Shown here one piece after another: positions 27,017 through 37,136 of a stretch of 64,000 nt of DNA (the first letter of the stretch is position 1; each line of letters begins with the position of its first letter). Both the position numbers and the translations under genes were made by a program. The notes under the pieces are model-generated. The model was not told the DNA's origin, did no database searches, and saw only the letters and a list, made by a program, of their open reading frames with translations. Origin of the DNA: Mycolicibacterium sp. TUM20985. GTDB lineage: Bacteria; Actinomycetota; Actinomycetes; Mycobacteriales; Mycobacteriaceae. Where the stretch lies: the NCBI RefSeq assembly GCF_030295745.1, contig NZ_AP027291.1:434001-498000 (forward strand). The letters run 5' to 3'.

Positions 27017-27868
27017 GTGGCAGCGGTCTTCTCCGGGAGTCAGGCGATGGCGTCTGGGCAGCTGACCCGCCACCGACTACGAACCCGTTTCGAGGCAGTC
27101 CATCCCAACGTCTACGTCGCGGAGTTTGGGGTGCTGACGCCCGCTGACCGGGCGCGGGCGGCCTTGCTCTGGTCCAAGGGCCGTGGTGTCGTGGCGGGAC
27201 TGACGGCTTCGGCGTTGCATGGAGCGCGCTGGATGGACGGCGACGAACCCGTCGAGATGATCTGGCGGAACCAGCATGCTCCCGACGGGGTGCTCACCCG
27301 CAACGAACGCGTCGAGGACGACGAGATCGTGGTCATCGACGGGATCACGATGACGACTACGCCGCGTACTGCTCTCGACCTTGCTCGACATCTCGAACGC
27401 GACGCCGCCGTGGCGCGTCTGGACGCGCTGGCGCACGCGACGGGAATCACAGCAGATGACGTCGACCCACTGCTGGTTCGCCATCGTGGCAGCCGCGGCA
27501 CTCGGCGGGCGCGCGAGTCGATCGCGTTGATGGATGCCGGTGGCACGTCGCCGAAGGAGACCTGGCTGCGGCTCCTCCTCCTGGATGCGGGACTACCGAA
27601 ACCGCAAGCGCAGTTGATGGTTCACAACGGTGACCACTATCCGCTTGCCTATTTGGATCTCGGCTGGCAGCAGTACATGGTTGCGGTGGAGTATGACGGC
27701 GACCACCACCGCAAAGATCGCAAGCAGTACCTCAAGGACATCAGCCGACTGCGGATGCTCGAACGACTGGGGTGGATCGTCATCAGAGTGGTCGCGGAGG
27801 ATCACCCGCTCGACGTAGTACGTCGCGTGCAGACAACCCTCGCAAGCCGCGGCTTCCGCGACACATAA
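27017..27868 (+). CDS. DUF559/Vsr-fold endonuclease-like protein with AbiEi-like N terminus
   Basis: A 283-aa protein. The N-terminal ~80 residues (QLTRHRLRTRFEAVHPNVYV, 'AGLTASALHGARWM') look like the winged-helix and transcriptional-regulator half of the AbiEi/DUF4095-like family. The C-terminal ~110 residues have a DUF559/Vsr-like endonuclease fold: SPKETWLRLLLLDAG, PLAYLDLGWQQYMVAVEYDGDHH (a PD-(D/E)xK-like arrangement) and WIVIRVVAEDHP. Such proteins are abundant in mycobacteria and uncharacterised. The start is uncertain: GTG 27017 or TTG 27011. The gene stands between two copies of a palindromic repeat, and its last codons (CGC GAC ACA TAA) are part of the right copy. Confidence 0.78.
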   Translation: MAAVFSGSQAMASGQLTRHRLRTRFEAVHPNVYVAEFGVLTPADRARAALLWSKGRGVVAGLTASALHGARWMDGDEPVEMIWRNQHAPDGVLTRNERVEDDEIVVIDGITMTTTPRTALDLARHLERDAAVARLDALAHATGITADDVDPLLVRHRGSRGTRRARESIALMDAGGTSPKETWLRLLLLDAGLPKPQAQLMVHNGDHYPLAYLDLGWQQYMVAVEYDGDHHRKDRKQYLKDISRLRMLERLGWIVIRVVAEDHPLDVVRRVQTTLASRGFRDT

Positions 27869-27916
27869 TCGTTGGCGACGACACGCCGACCGACGCCGCC
27901 GAGGCTTATGTCTCGG
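27858..27916. repeat. 59-nt palindromic repeat, right copy
   Basis: This is the second copy of the 26926-26984 element, 932 nt downstream in the same orientation. Its first 11 nt encode the end of the DUF559-type protein including the TAA stop. Terminal inverted repeats CGACACATAA and CTTATGTCTCG are nearly perfect here. No such sequence was noticed elsewhere in the window. Confidence 0.75.
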
Positions 27917-27935
27917 CGGGTGCCGCCCTCGTCGT

Positions 27936-28658
27936 CTAGACCCGGCGCGGTGCCGCGAGTCGTTCACGGCGCAGCTGAGCCACCTCGGAAAGTTCCAGTG
28001 GCGCCAGCGGGCCGACGACCGCCGACAGCAGGTGATCGCTGAGTTCGGGGTTGCGTGCCAGGCACGGGCCATGCAGATAGGTCGCGACGATGCTGCCCTG
28101 CACGGCGCCGTCGAAGCCATCCCCGTCGCGGTTGCCCGCGCCCTTGGTGACTGCCGCCAGCGGACGGGCCTGAGGACCGAGAACCGTTCCGCCGCGGTGG
28201 TTTTCGAATCCCGTCAAGGTTTGCGTCAAACCGTCCACCAGCGGCTGGGAGACCACTTCGCCAATGGTCCGCTTCGGCTGCGGTGACGTCGTCACGTCGA
28301 GGATGCCGACACCGTCGACGCGTTCACCCGACGAGGTCTCGTACCAGTGGCCGAGCACTTGAATGGCCGCACAGATCGCCAGCACGGGGGCACCGCGCTC
28401 GGCGGCCCGCTGCAGGCCGGGGTACTGGATCAGATGCTTCGTCGCAAGCCGCTGGGCGTAGTCCTCGGCGCCGCCGAGCGTGTACAGGTCCAACGAGTCG
28501 GGCACCGGGTCGGCCAGCGTGATCTCGACGATCTCGGCATCGAAACCCCTCAGCCGCAACCGTTCTCGCAGTACCACGGCGTTACCGCCGTCGCCGTAGG
28601 TGCCCATCACGTCGGGCAGCACCAGCCCGATCCGAACGGCCGATTCGGTCGACTTCAC
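27936..28658 (-). CDS. gatD: Lipid II isoglutaminyl synthase, glutaminase subunit GatD
   Basis: A 240-aa CobB/CobQ-type class I glutamine amidotransferase. The nucleophile Cys is in VLAICAAIQVLG and the catalytic His in VATYLHGPCLARNPEL. It supplies ammonia to MurT, which amidates the D-Glu of the lipid II stem to D-isoglutamine, a change needed for cross-linking. In M. tuberculosis it was named CobQ2 (Rv3713). The GTG at 28658 overlaps the murT stop (GTGA); longer starts lie within murT. It is the second gene of a two-gene unit. Confidence 0.92.
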   Translation of the reverse strand: MKSTESAVRIGLVLPDVMGTYGDGGNAVVLRERLRLRGFDAEIVEITLADPVPDSLDLYTLGGAEDYAQRLATKHLIQYPGLQRAAERGAPVLAICAAIQVLGHWYETSSGERVDGVGILDVTTSPQPKRTIGEVVSQPLVDGLTQTLTGFENHRGGTVLGPQARPLAAVTKGAGNRDGDGFDGAVQGSIVATYLHGPCLARNPELSDHLLSAVVGPLAPLELSEVAQLRRERLAAPRRV

Positions 28659-29908
28659 GGCAGCCGCCGGTTGAGTTGCAGGAAGGCGGTGTAGTTGGCG
28701 ATCACCTCGACGTGGCCCGGTGGGCACGACGCGATGGCCTTCACGGTGTCGTGCACCAGGGTGTGTCCGACGCCCGCGTAGCCGAGGCGTACCGCGAGGT
28801 CGGTGCCGCGTTCGCCCGCGGCCACGACGGCGGTGGCTCGGCCATCTGCTCTTGGCGCAAGCGGCTCATCGGCGAACCCCTCGAAGCGCACGTCCCACAG
28901 CCACGACAGGTCCTCCCCGTCGGGCACCTGGCCGTTCACCGCGATCACGACACCGGCGCCGTGCTTGTCCACCATCGACAGCGCCTCCTGCCAGCCCGCC
29001 GGGTTCTTGGCGAGCAGCAGGCGCACGGTGTGGTCGCCGAAGCGCACGGTGCGGTACCGGCCTGCGACCTCGTCGACGGTCGACACCGCGGCGACGGCGG
29101 CAGTGGGATCGGCGCCGAGGGCGACGGCCGCCGCGATCGCCTGGGTGGCGTTGCCGCGGTTGACCGCGCCGGGCAGGGCCAGCGTCATCGGCAGGACCAG
29201 ACCGTCGGGGCCGTAGACGTTCTCGGAATCGTATGACCAGTGGGGCGTGGGGCGCTTGAAATCCGTACCCGTCGAATACCAATGCGCCTCTTCACGCACG
29301 ATGATCTCACCGCTGCGAGGGCAGCTCACCGAGTCGTTCGCCCAACCGCCGCCGGCGGCCACCCACACCACGTCGGGGCTGTCGTACGCCGCGGAGGTCA
29401 TCAGAACGTCGTCGCAATTGGCCACGACGACCGCACCCGGATGACGGGCCAGGCCGGAGCGCAGCGTCCGCTCGATGTGGTTGATCTCACCCACGCGGTC
29501 CAGTTGATCGCGGGACAGGTTGAGCAGGACGACCACCGACGGGTCTACGGCGTCGGCGACGTGTGGCACGTGCATCTCGTCGACCTCCAGCGCGGCCAGC
29601 TTCGCCTGCCGGGTGCCCGCGAGGGCCGCGATGAGCCCGGCGTCCATGTTGGCGCCTTCGGCGTTGGTGGCGACGGGGCCGATGGTGGCGAGCGCCGCGG
29701 CGGTCATCCTGGTGGTGGTCGACTTGCCGTTCGTGCCGGTCACGACGACGGTCCGGCGGCCCTTGCCCAGCTGACCGAGGATCGAGCGGTCCAGCTTCAT
29801 CGAGACCAGGCCACCGATCATCGCGCCCGCACCTCGCCCGGTGACGCGGGACGCCCAGCGCGCCGCCGACCCCGCGCCGAGCGCGACTCGTCCTCGGGTC
29901 GTGATCAT
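28655..29908 (-). CDS. murT: Lipid II isoglutaminyl synthase, ligase subunit MurT
   Basis: A 417-aa Mur-ligase-like protein. It has the P-loop TGTNGKSTTTRM, the central domain (LEVDEMHVPHVADAVDPSVVVLLNLSRDQLDRVGEI) and a C-terminal DUF1727 domain (AKNPAGWQEALSMVD). Its substrate is lipid II; it activates the alpha-carboxylate of D-Glu with ATP for amidation. Staphylococcal MurT has a Cys4 zinc ribbon inserted in the central domain. Here the equivalent stretch (SVSCPRSGEIIV...WSYDSENVYGPDG) keeps only one Cys, so the ribbon looks degenerate. The ATG at 29908 has CCGGAG upstream. Confidence 0.92.
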   Translation of the reverse strand: MITTRGRVALGAGSAARWASRVTGRGAGAMIGGLVSMKLDRSILGQLGKGRRTVVVTGTNGKSTTTRMTAAALATIGPVATNAEGANMDAGLIAALAGTRQAKLAALEVDEMHVPHVADAVDPSVVVLLNLSRDQLDRVGEINHIERTLRSGLARHPGAVVVANCDDVLMTSAAYDSPDVVWVAAGGGWANDSVSCPRSGEIIVREEAHWYSTGTDFKRPTPHWSYDSENVYGPDGLVLPMTLALPGAVNRGNATQAIAAAVALGADPTAAVAAVSTVDEVAGRYRTVRFGDHTVRLLLAKNPAGWQEALSMVDKHGAGVVIAVNGQVPDGEDLSWLWDVRFEGFADEPLAPRADGRATAVVAAGERGTDLAVRLGYAGVGHTLVHDTVKAIASCPPGHVEVIANYTAFLQLNRRLP

Positions 29909-30006
29909 CTCCGGCAGTCTATGAGGGCAAAAGTAGGCGGGCGACACGCGGCATCGGCCGTCGAGGCTTGGCCGGGAATGTCCGAGGGCCGTGCCATCCT
30001 CGAAAT

Positions 30007-30996
30007 GTGCGTCAAACGTTCGGCCGACCGGCTACCGAGCCCGGCGCGGGCTGGGCCGTCGTCGACGTCGAGACGACGGGGTTCCATCCGCGGCAGGCCC
30101 GCGTCGTCAGCGTGGCGGCGCTGGCCCTCGGCGATGACGGGAACGTCGAGAACAGCTTCGCCAGCCTGCTCGATCCGGGTGTCGATCCGGGCCCCACCCA
30201 CGTCCACGGGCTGACTACCGAGATGCTGGCGGGCCAGCCGACGTTCGCGGACGTGGTCGGCCAGTTGAACGCGGTGCTCGAGGGCCGCACGCTGGTGGCG
30301 CACAATGTCGGCTTCGACTATGCCTTCCTGGCCAGTGAGGCGGAGCTCGTCGGTGCCGAGCTGCCCGTGGACAGCGTGATGTGCACCGTGGAGTTGGCGC
30401 GCAGGCTGGATCTCGGCGTCGAGAATTTGCGGCTCGAGACGTTGGCCGCGCACTGGGGTGTGACGCAGATGCGCCCGCACGACGCGCTCGACGACGCGCT
30501 GGTGCTCGCCCAGATCCTCAAGCCGTCTCTGGCCGGTGCGCACGACCGCAAGGCGTGGCTGCCGGTCCGTCCCGTGCGACGCCGGGGCTGGCCCAACGGG
30601 CAGGTGACGCACGAGGAGCTGCTGCCGCTGAAGACCATCGCGGCCAGGCTGCCGTGCGACTTTCAGAATCCCGGCCGGTTCGTCGCGGGCCGACCGCTGG
30701 TGCAGGGCATGCGGGTGGCGCTTTCGTCGGAGGTCAGCCACACCTACGAGGAACTCATCGAACGCATTCTGCATGCGGGCTTGGCGTATGCGGACGTCGT
30801 CGACCAGCAGACGTCGCTGGTGATCTGCGATGAGCTGGAGCCCGATCAGGGGCGCGGCTACCAGGCCCGCGAGATGGGGGTCCCGCTCGTGCGCGACGCC
30901 GACTTCATGTCGCTTCTCGAGCGGGTCGTCGGCGGCACCGACGTCGAGGCATTCAGCGACGCGACGCTCACCGGCGACCAGTTCACGCTCTTCTGA
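30007..30996 (+). CDS. dnaQ: DnaQ-like DEDDh 3'-5' exonuclease with BRCT-like C terminus
   Basis: A 329-aa protein. Residues 1-~175 form a DEDDh exonuclease: VVDVETTGF (Asp, Glu), AHNVGFDYAFL (Asp) and RPHDALDDALVL (His, Asp). The rest ends with a BRCT-like segment (GMRVALSSEVSHTYEELIERILHAG). It corresponds to Rv3711c, annotated dnaQ. In mycobacteria replicative proofreading is done by the PHP domain of DnaE1, so this is more likely a repair or accessory exonuclease. The start is a GTG at 30007 fixed by length. A perfect hairpin follows the stop. Confidence 0.88.
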   Translation: MRQTFGRPATEPGAGWAVVDVETTGFHPRQARVVSVAALALGDDGNVENSFASLLDPGVDPGPTHVHGLTTEMLAGQPTFADVVGQLNAVLEGRTLVAHNVGFDYAFLASEAELVGAELPVDSVMCTVELARRLDLGVENLRLETLAAHWGVTQMRPHDALDDALVLAQILKPSLAGAHDRKAWLPVRPVRRRGWPNGQVTHEELLPLKTIAARLPCDFQNPGRFVAGRPLVQGMRVALSSEVSHTYEELIERILHAGLAYADVVDQQTSLVICDELEPDQGRGYQAREMGVPLVRDADFMSLLERVVGGTDVEAFSDATLTGDQFTLF

Positions 30997-30998
30997 GC

Positions 30999-31034
30999 GA
31001 TCAGCCCGGCGCGGGAGACCCGGCCGGGCTGATC
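30999..31034 (+). terminator. Hairpin terminator after dnaQ
   Basis: A perfect 12-bp inverted repeat, GATCAGCCCGGC / GCCGGGCTGATC, with a 12-nt loop starts 2 nt after the dnaQ stop. It would also serve the convergent SHOCT gene that ends at 31055. Confidence 0.75.
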
Positions 31035-31054
31035 TAACGAGTGTCCGCGTGAGA

Positions 31055-31441
31055 CTAGGCCAGGGCCTTCGTCTTAAGTGAGTCGTATTCACCCGACGTG
31101 ATGGTTCCGGCGTCGAGCAGTTCCTTGGCGTGTGCGATTTCCTCGGCAGGCGACCGTCCGGCGGCCTTCTTGATGTAGTCGTCGGTCTGCTGCTTGGCGG
31201 CCGCGGCGGCCTCGTGCGCCCGCACCGCCATGCCCTGACCGCGCACGATCAGATAGACCACCGCCGTCAGCCACGGAATCAGGAAGAGGAAGACGACCCA
31301 GATCGCCTTCACGACGCCGGACGTCTTGTGGTCGCGCCAGAACAGGTCCGTCAGGATCTGGAACAGCACCAAGAGGTACGCGATCCACGCGAAGATGATC
31401 AGGAAGTGCCACAAGAAATCCCAAGTAGAGCCCCAGTCCAC
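31055..31441 (-). CDS. Small membrane protein with PLDc_N-like helices and SHOCT domain
   Basis: A 128-aa protein. Two transmembrane helices (FLIIFAWIAYLLVLFQILTDL and AIWVVFLFLIPWLTAVVYLIV) resemble the N-terminal module of cardiolipin-synthase-like proteins (PLDc_N). After a basic/Ala-rich linker it ends in a SHOCT motif (EEIAHAKELLDAGTITSGEYDSLKTKAL). SHOCT domains are ~30 aa, often C-terminal, and of oligomerisation or binding type. The start is a GTG with AAGGAG at ideal spacing. No specific function can be assigned. Confidence 0.85.
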   Translation of the reverse strand: MDWGSTWDFLWHFLIIFAWIAYLLVLFQILTDLFWRDHKTSGVVKAIWVVFLFLIPWLTAVVYLIVRGQGMAVRAHEAAAAAKQQTDDYIKKAAGRSPAEEIAHAKELLDAGTITSGEYDSLKTKALA

Positions 31442-31487
31442 GGCTACTCCTTAAACGTTTACAACACGCAACTTACGCAAGCGTCAG

Positions 31488-33419
<1,932 letters not shown>

Positions 33420-33426
33420 GTCGAAC

Positions 33427-33432
33427 ACTGTA
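33427..33432 (-). promoter_or_regulatory. -10 element of the leuA operon
   Basis: TACAGT on the minus strand sits 7 nt upstream of the leader-peptide GTG. The spacing suggests the transcript starts at the GTG itself. No convincing -35 was found. Confidence 0.6.
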
Positions 33433-33588
33433 CCAAGCCTGGACCCGCATGAACACCGACCTGGGTTACGTCGCACAGCCCCCCGAAATCGAGTAGTGCG
33501 TTACTCATGACCGATGGTCGCGAGGCCAGCACCATGGGTAGGAAGGGCAGAACGGTGGCCCCGACGGCTCACCCGAGGAGTTTCGACG

Positions 33589-34449
33589 ATGATGACCACA
33601 CGCGACGACTCATCGAGCCGACGCACCGGATATGACCCGGGCTTCGTCGGCGCGCGCGTCGGGCCACCTTCGGGCATCGACCCCGGCGACGCCGTCCTCG
33701 TGGACGGATCGCCCATCGTCGACTACACGCACTTCTCGCTCGAGCTCAGCAAGAGTCGACGACTCTGCCGGTGGGTGGCGTGGAACATCGACGGAGCCAC
33801 CCTGCGCGGCGCGGGTAGCCCCGACCCGATCGGGCGTGACGACCTCGAATTCGTCACCGACAGCCGCATCGCCGCGGAGCTGCAGACCGGAAACGAGGTC
33901 TACGAGAACAACCGCTTGGACCGCGGCCACGTCGCCCGGCGCGCCGACCTGTTGTGGGGGGAACACGACGAAGCGGTACGCGCCAACGAGGATTCGTTCT
34001 ACTTCACCAACATCACCCCGCAGATGGATGATTTCAATCAGTCCTCCCGTCATGGGGTTTGGGGCCGACTGGAGAACACGTTGCTCGAACACGTCGACGA
34101 TGACAACTCGAGGGTCGCGGTCTTGGGCGGCCCGGTACTGGCGGACACCGATCCGTCCTATAGGGACGAAGTGCAGGTCCCGATCGAGTTCTGGAAGGTC
34201 TTCGTCTATCAGCGGGACGACGAAATCCGATCGCGAGCGTTCATCCTCACGCAGTCGTTGGACGGTCTGAAGTCGCGCGACCCGTTCGCCGAGTTCGTGA
34301 CCGTCGAGAAGACCGTGGAAGAGCTAGCGGACACGGCGAAGGTCGCGTTCGACCCCGTGCTGCTCGAACTCCAGCATCGCGGCCGCCCCGCGACGCGTGC
34401 CCGCGCCGAGCGTCGAGTCGTAGAGCGGGAAGCCGACATCGAATGGTGA
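33589..34449 (+). CDS. DNA/RNA non-specific endonuclease (NUC family)
   Basis: A 286-aa beta-beta-alpha-metal nuclease of the Serratia nuclease/EndoG family. The signature DRGH is at residues 111-114 (NNRLDRGHVARRADLLWG). It is followed by the Asn-containing 'YFTNITPQMDDFNQSSRHGVWGRLENTLLE', which supplies the metal-binding Asn. There is no signal peptide, unlike secreted Serratia-type nucleases, so it should act in the cytoplasm where it would be toxic unless restrained. CGAGGAG precedes the ATG at 33589. A metacaspase gene follows after 61 nt on the same strand, suggesting a nuclease whose activity is released by, or paired with, proteolysis. Confidence 0.88.
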   Translation: MMTTRDDSSSRRTGYDPGFVGARVGPPSGIDPGDAVLVDGSPIVDYTHFSLELSKSRRLCRWVAWNIDGATLRGAGSPDPIGRDDLEFVTDSRIAAELQTGNEVYENNRLDRGHVARRADLLWGEHDEAVRANEDSFYFTNITPQMDDFNQSSRHGVWGRLENTLLEHVDDDNSRVAVLGGPVLADTDPSYRDEVQVPIEFWKVFVYQRDDEIRSRAFILTQSLDGLKSRDPFAEFVTVEKTVEELADTAKVAFDPVLLELQHRGRPATRARAERRVVEREADIEW

Positions 34450-34510
34450 GGCATCGTCCCGAACCGCAATCTTCCGCAGGGACATCAACCAACAACGCAG
34501 GGAGTAGATC

Positions 34511-35389
34511 ATGGGTAAGCATCAATCACTTCACATCGGGCTGAATCGCGTCGATCCAGACCAGTACGGCGGCTGGGACGGCCAACTGTCGGGTTGCATC
34601 AACGATGCGAAGGCCATGCAGAAGATCGCCGAAGATCGAGGCTTCGCCTCCGAGATGCTGATCGACGCCGATGCGACGATCGGCGCCGTGAAGGACAAAC
34701 TCGACCTGTACGCAAGCGAATTGAGCGACGGCGACTTCCTCTTTCTGACCTACTCCGGCCACGGCGGACAGGTTCCCGATCAGAACGGCGACGAGATCGA
34801 CGGCTACGACGAAACGTGGTGCCTCTACGACACCGAACTCGTCGACGATTCGCTCTACGGTGCGCTGTGCACGTTCAAGGCCGGCGTCCGGATCTTCATC
34901 ATGTCGGACAGCTGTCACAGCGAGACCGTGGCTCGCCGCATACCTGGCCGCGACCGCATTGGCGCGCGAGAAGCGCTGCGCGCGTTCGTCGCCGATGAGC
35001 CGGGACCCAAGTCCAAGCGCGCGCCGCTGGAATACACGACCGCTGAATACGAGAAGAACGCGGACGCGTACGCAGCCCAGCAGACGTGGTGGGCGCCGAG
35101 GCAGATGCCGACGGATTCCCCTGCCAAGGTGGTGCTGATCTCGGGGTGCAAGGACGAGCAGACGTCGATGGACGGGAATGGCAACGGTGCCTTCACGGAG
35201 GCGTTCCTGAAGGTCTGGAGGCAACATGGCTTCGACTACCAGAAGACCTACAAGGATCTTCAGCTGGAGGTGCTCGCCGCCATCGTGAACTCCGACCAGG
35301 AACCTCAGATGTTCTCCTACGGCGTCGGTATCGAATCGATGCGGGCGCAGCGGCCGCTCACCGACGAGGACGCCACAGTGCCGATCTGA
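34511..35389 (+). CDS. Type I metacaspase (peptidase C14 caspase-like)
   Basis: A 292-aa caspase-fold protein with the catalytic dyad visible: His84 in TYSGHGGQVPDQNGDE and Cys135 in FIMSDSCHSET. The N-terminal LHIGLNRVDPDQYGGWDGQLSGCINDA is characteristic of type I metacaspases; the 'DGYDETW' acidic loop resembles the Ca-binding site region. Metacaspases cleave after Arg/Lys. It has no signal peptide or added domain. GGGAG precedes the ATG. It is downstream of the NUC nuclease and its 3' end faces the CHAT protease gene 8 nt away. In bacteria caspase-like proteins often act as effectors of defence or cell-death modules, but for this protein the target is unknown. Confidence 0.9.
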   Translation: MGKHQSLHIGLNRVDPDQYGGWDGQLSGCINDAKAMQKIAEDRGFASEMLIDADATIGAVKDKLDLYASELSDGDFLFLTYSGHGGQVPDQNGDEIDGYDETWCLYDTELVDDSLYGALCTFKAGVRIFIMSDSCHSETVARRIPGRDRIGAREALRAFVADEPGPKSKRAPLEYTTAEYEKNADAYAAQQTWWAPRQMPTDSPAKVVLISGCKDEQTSMDGNGNGAFTEAFLKVWRQHGFDYQKTYKDLQLEVLAAIVNSDQEPQMFSYGVGIESMRAQRPLTDEDATVPI

Positions 35390-35397
35390 GAGCGGAA

Positions 35398-37074
35398 CTA
35401 GCGACCGATCAACAGCGAGCCGAAGTCGTCGAAGCGCTCCCCGTACCGGTTGTCGAACTCCTCGACGACGGCCTTCTCCAGCACCGTGACATCAACGAGC
35501 TCGACTCGGTTCGGTGGTGGAGTACCCGCCAGCACGCCGTACTCCCAGACGATCGAATCGATGGCCACTGGTTGCCGTAGCTGCTGGGTGCCGATCGCGT
35601 CGAGAAGAGCCTGAGCGATCGCGGCATAGGGCGTGAACGTCGAGTTCGCCAGATAGTCAGCGAGTTTGGCGTCGCCACCGGGCAACGTCGTATCGATACC
35701 CGCCGCCGCAAGCGTCCGGACGAGTTCGGCCGGGTCGCCGGCATTGGAGCCCGGAACCGTCGACGTGCTGGGCGGCACGGCGGAAGACGTGCGCGGTTCC
35801 GCGACGGGTGAGGGCGAATCCGACGAATTGAGGAGAACGACGAGACCGACGCCACACGCCACGACCGCGACAGCGATCGCACCGACGATGGCCAGCATCC
35901 TTCTGTTGGGACCCGTTCGGATCGGGCCGCCGACGACCGGTGTACCAACAGCGGTCGGAGTAGGAGCGGGCGCAGCGGGCGCGATGGTGAACAACCTGGA
36001 GACGTCGCTCCGCACGTAGAGCACGGGCGTCACCCACTCCAGCGAGCCCGGGGTGCTAAGCAAGCCGACGCGCCCACTTCCGATGGCGTCGCCGAGGCTG
36101 CGTCCGCTGGCCAAGGCACTGTAGAGCCCGCGGGCGAACTTGGTGGCACCCGCGTCGCTGATGGAGAACTGCATGGCCGCCACGGCACTGATACCGCCCC
36201 GCACCAAGGTCGCCGCGGTGCTCGAGAACAGATCCTGCGCGCCGCTTCGTCCGGACTGGCACGAATTCAACACCACCAGAGCAGGTGTCGGCTGTGCCTC
36301 GTTCAGAAGGCCCGCGAGTCGGTCGGCTTCCACGAGATGGGTGCCGCCGACTTCGCCGACGAGCGCAATCACGCCTTGGTCGGTTCGTTCGTCGTAATCG
36401 CCGTGGCCGATGAAGTGCAGTACATGCCAGGTGCCGGACAACATCTCGTCTTGGACGTTCTCCCACGTCGCCTGCATCAGCCAGCTGAGCTGAACACGGC
36501 CGTCGGCGATCGGTTCGGCGAGGGCCTGGGATAGTTTCCGTCGCTCGGCCTCGACGTCCAGGGTGGCCAGCCCCTCGGGGGATGACACCAGAACGAGAAC
36601 CTTCAGCGGCAGCGCGAGGGCGAGTGGCTCGGCGTCCTTCGACGGGATGTGACGGATTACGGGGTCGCTGAGGCCGATGTACTCACCGTTTTGACTGTCG
36701 TACATCGACTCCCACGGAATGGCGGCCAACCCGGGGACGTCCAGCCGGAGCACGACCTGCAACCGTTCGTTGCGCGCGTTGGCGGAATCGACACTGGCGC
36801 GATAGGCCTCGCCCACCGCTCCGCTGAAGAGTGCGTCGAACAGCTGCTGACCGACGGTGCGCAGCCGCTGCTCGCCCGGTGAGAGAAGTCGTCGGCCCGA
36901 TACCGCCGATGCCAACACGGCCGTCTCCAGGTCGTCCCGCGAGTCGACGTAGGCCTTCGGATCCAGCTGCATCGTCGAGGTGGATCCCGCGCCCGAATCC
37001 GACCGCACCACGCGGACTGCGAACTGGCCGGCTGTCGGTGTGGAGATGATCTCCAACTCGATGACACTGGCCAT
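35398..37074 (-). CDS. CHAT caspase-like protease with C-terminal transmembrane anchor
   Basis: A 558-aa protein. Residues ~150-360 form a CHAT domain with the catalytic His224 (LHFIGHGDYDERTDQG) and Cys272 (VVLNSCQSGRSG). Upstream residues 1-150 contain the common CHAT-preceding region (LRLDVPGLAAIPWESMYD). A Pro/Thr linker leads to one transmembrane helix (about 393-415). A Ser/Pro-rich stretch and a ~120-aa domain of unknown fold come after it, predicted outside the membrane. So the protease faces the cytosol and a sensor-like domain may face the wall. The ATG at 37074 lacks a good ribosome-binding site. It converges on the metacaspase gene. Confidence 0.85.
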   Translation of the reverse strand: MASVIELEIISTPTAGQFAVRVVRSDSGAGSTSTMQLDPKAYVDSRDDLETAVLASAVSGRRLLSPGEQRLRTVGQQLFDALFSGAVGEAYRASVDSANARNERLQVVLRLDVPGLAAIPWESMYDSQNGEYIGLSDPVIRHIPSKDAEPLALALPLKVLVLVSSPEGLATLDVEAERRKLSQALAEPIADGRVQLSWLMQATWENVQDEMLSGTWHVLHFIGHGDYDERTDQGVIALVGEVGGTHLVEADRLAGLLNEAQPTPALVVLNSCQSGRSGAQDLFSSTAATLVRGGISAVAAMQFSISDAGATKFARGLYSALASGRSLGDAIGSGRVGLLSTPGSLEWVTPVLYVRSDVSRLFTIAPAAPAPTPTAVGTPVVGGPIRTGPNRRMLAIVGAIAVAVVACGVGLVVLLNSSDSPSPVAEPRTSSAVPPSTSTVPGSNAGDPAELVRTLAAAGIDTTLPGGDAKLADYLANSTFTPYAAIAQALLDAIGTQQLRQPVAIDSIVWEYGVLAGTPPPNRVELVDVTVLEKAVVEEFDNRYGERFDDFGSLLIGR

Positions 37075-37136
37075 GGGATGGAGTGTGGAACATGCAGCAC
37101 CGGCTGTGGCGAAATCACGGAGATCGTTACCGCAAG

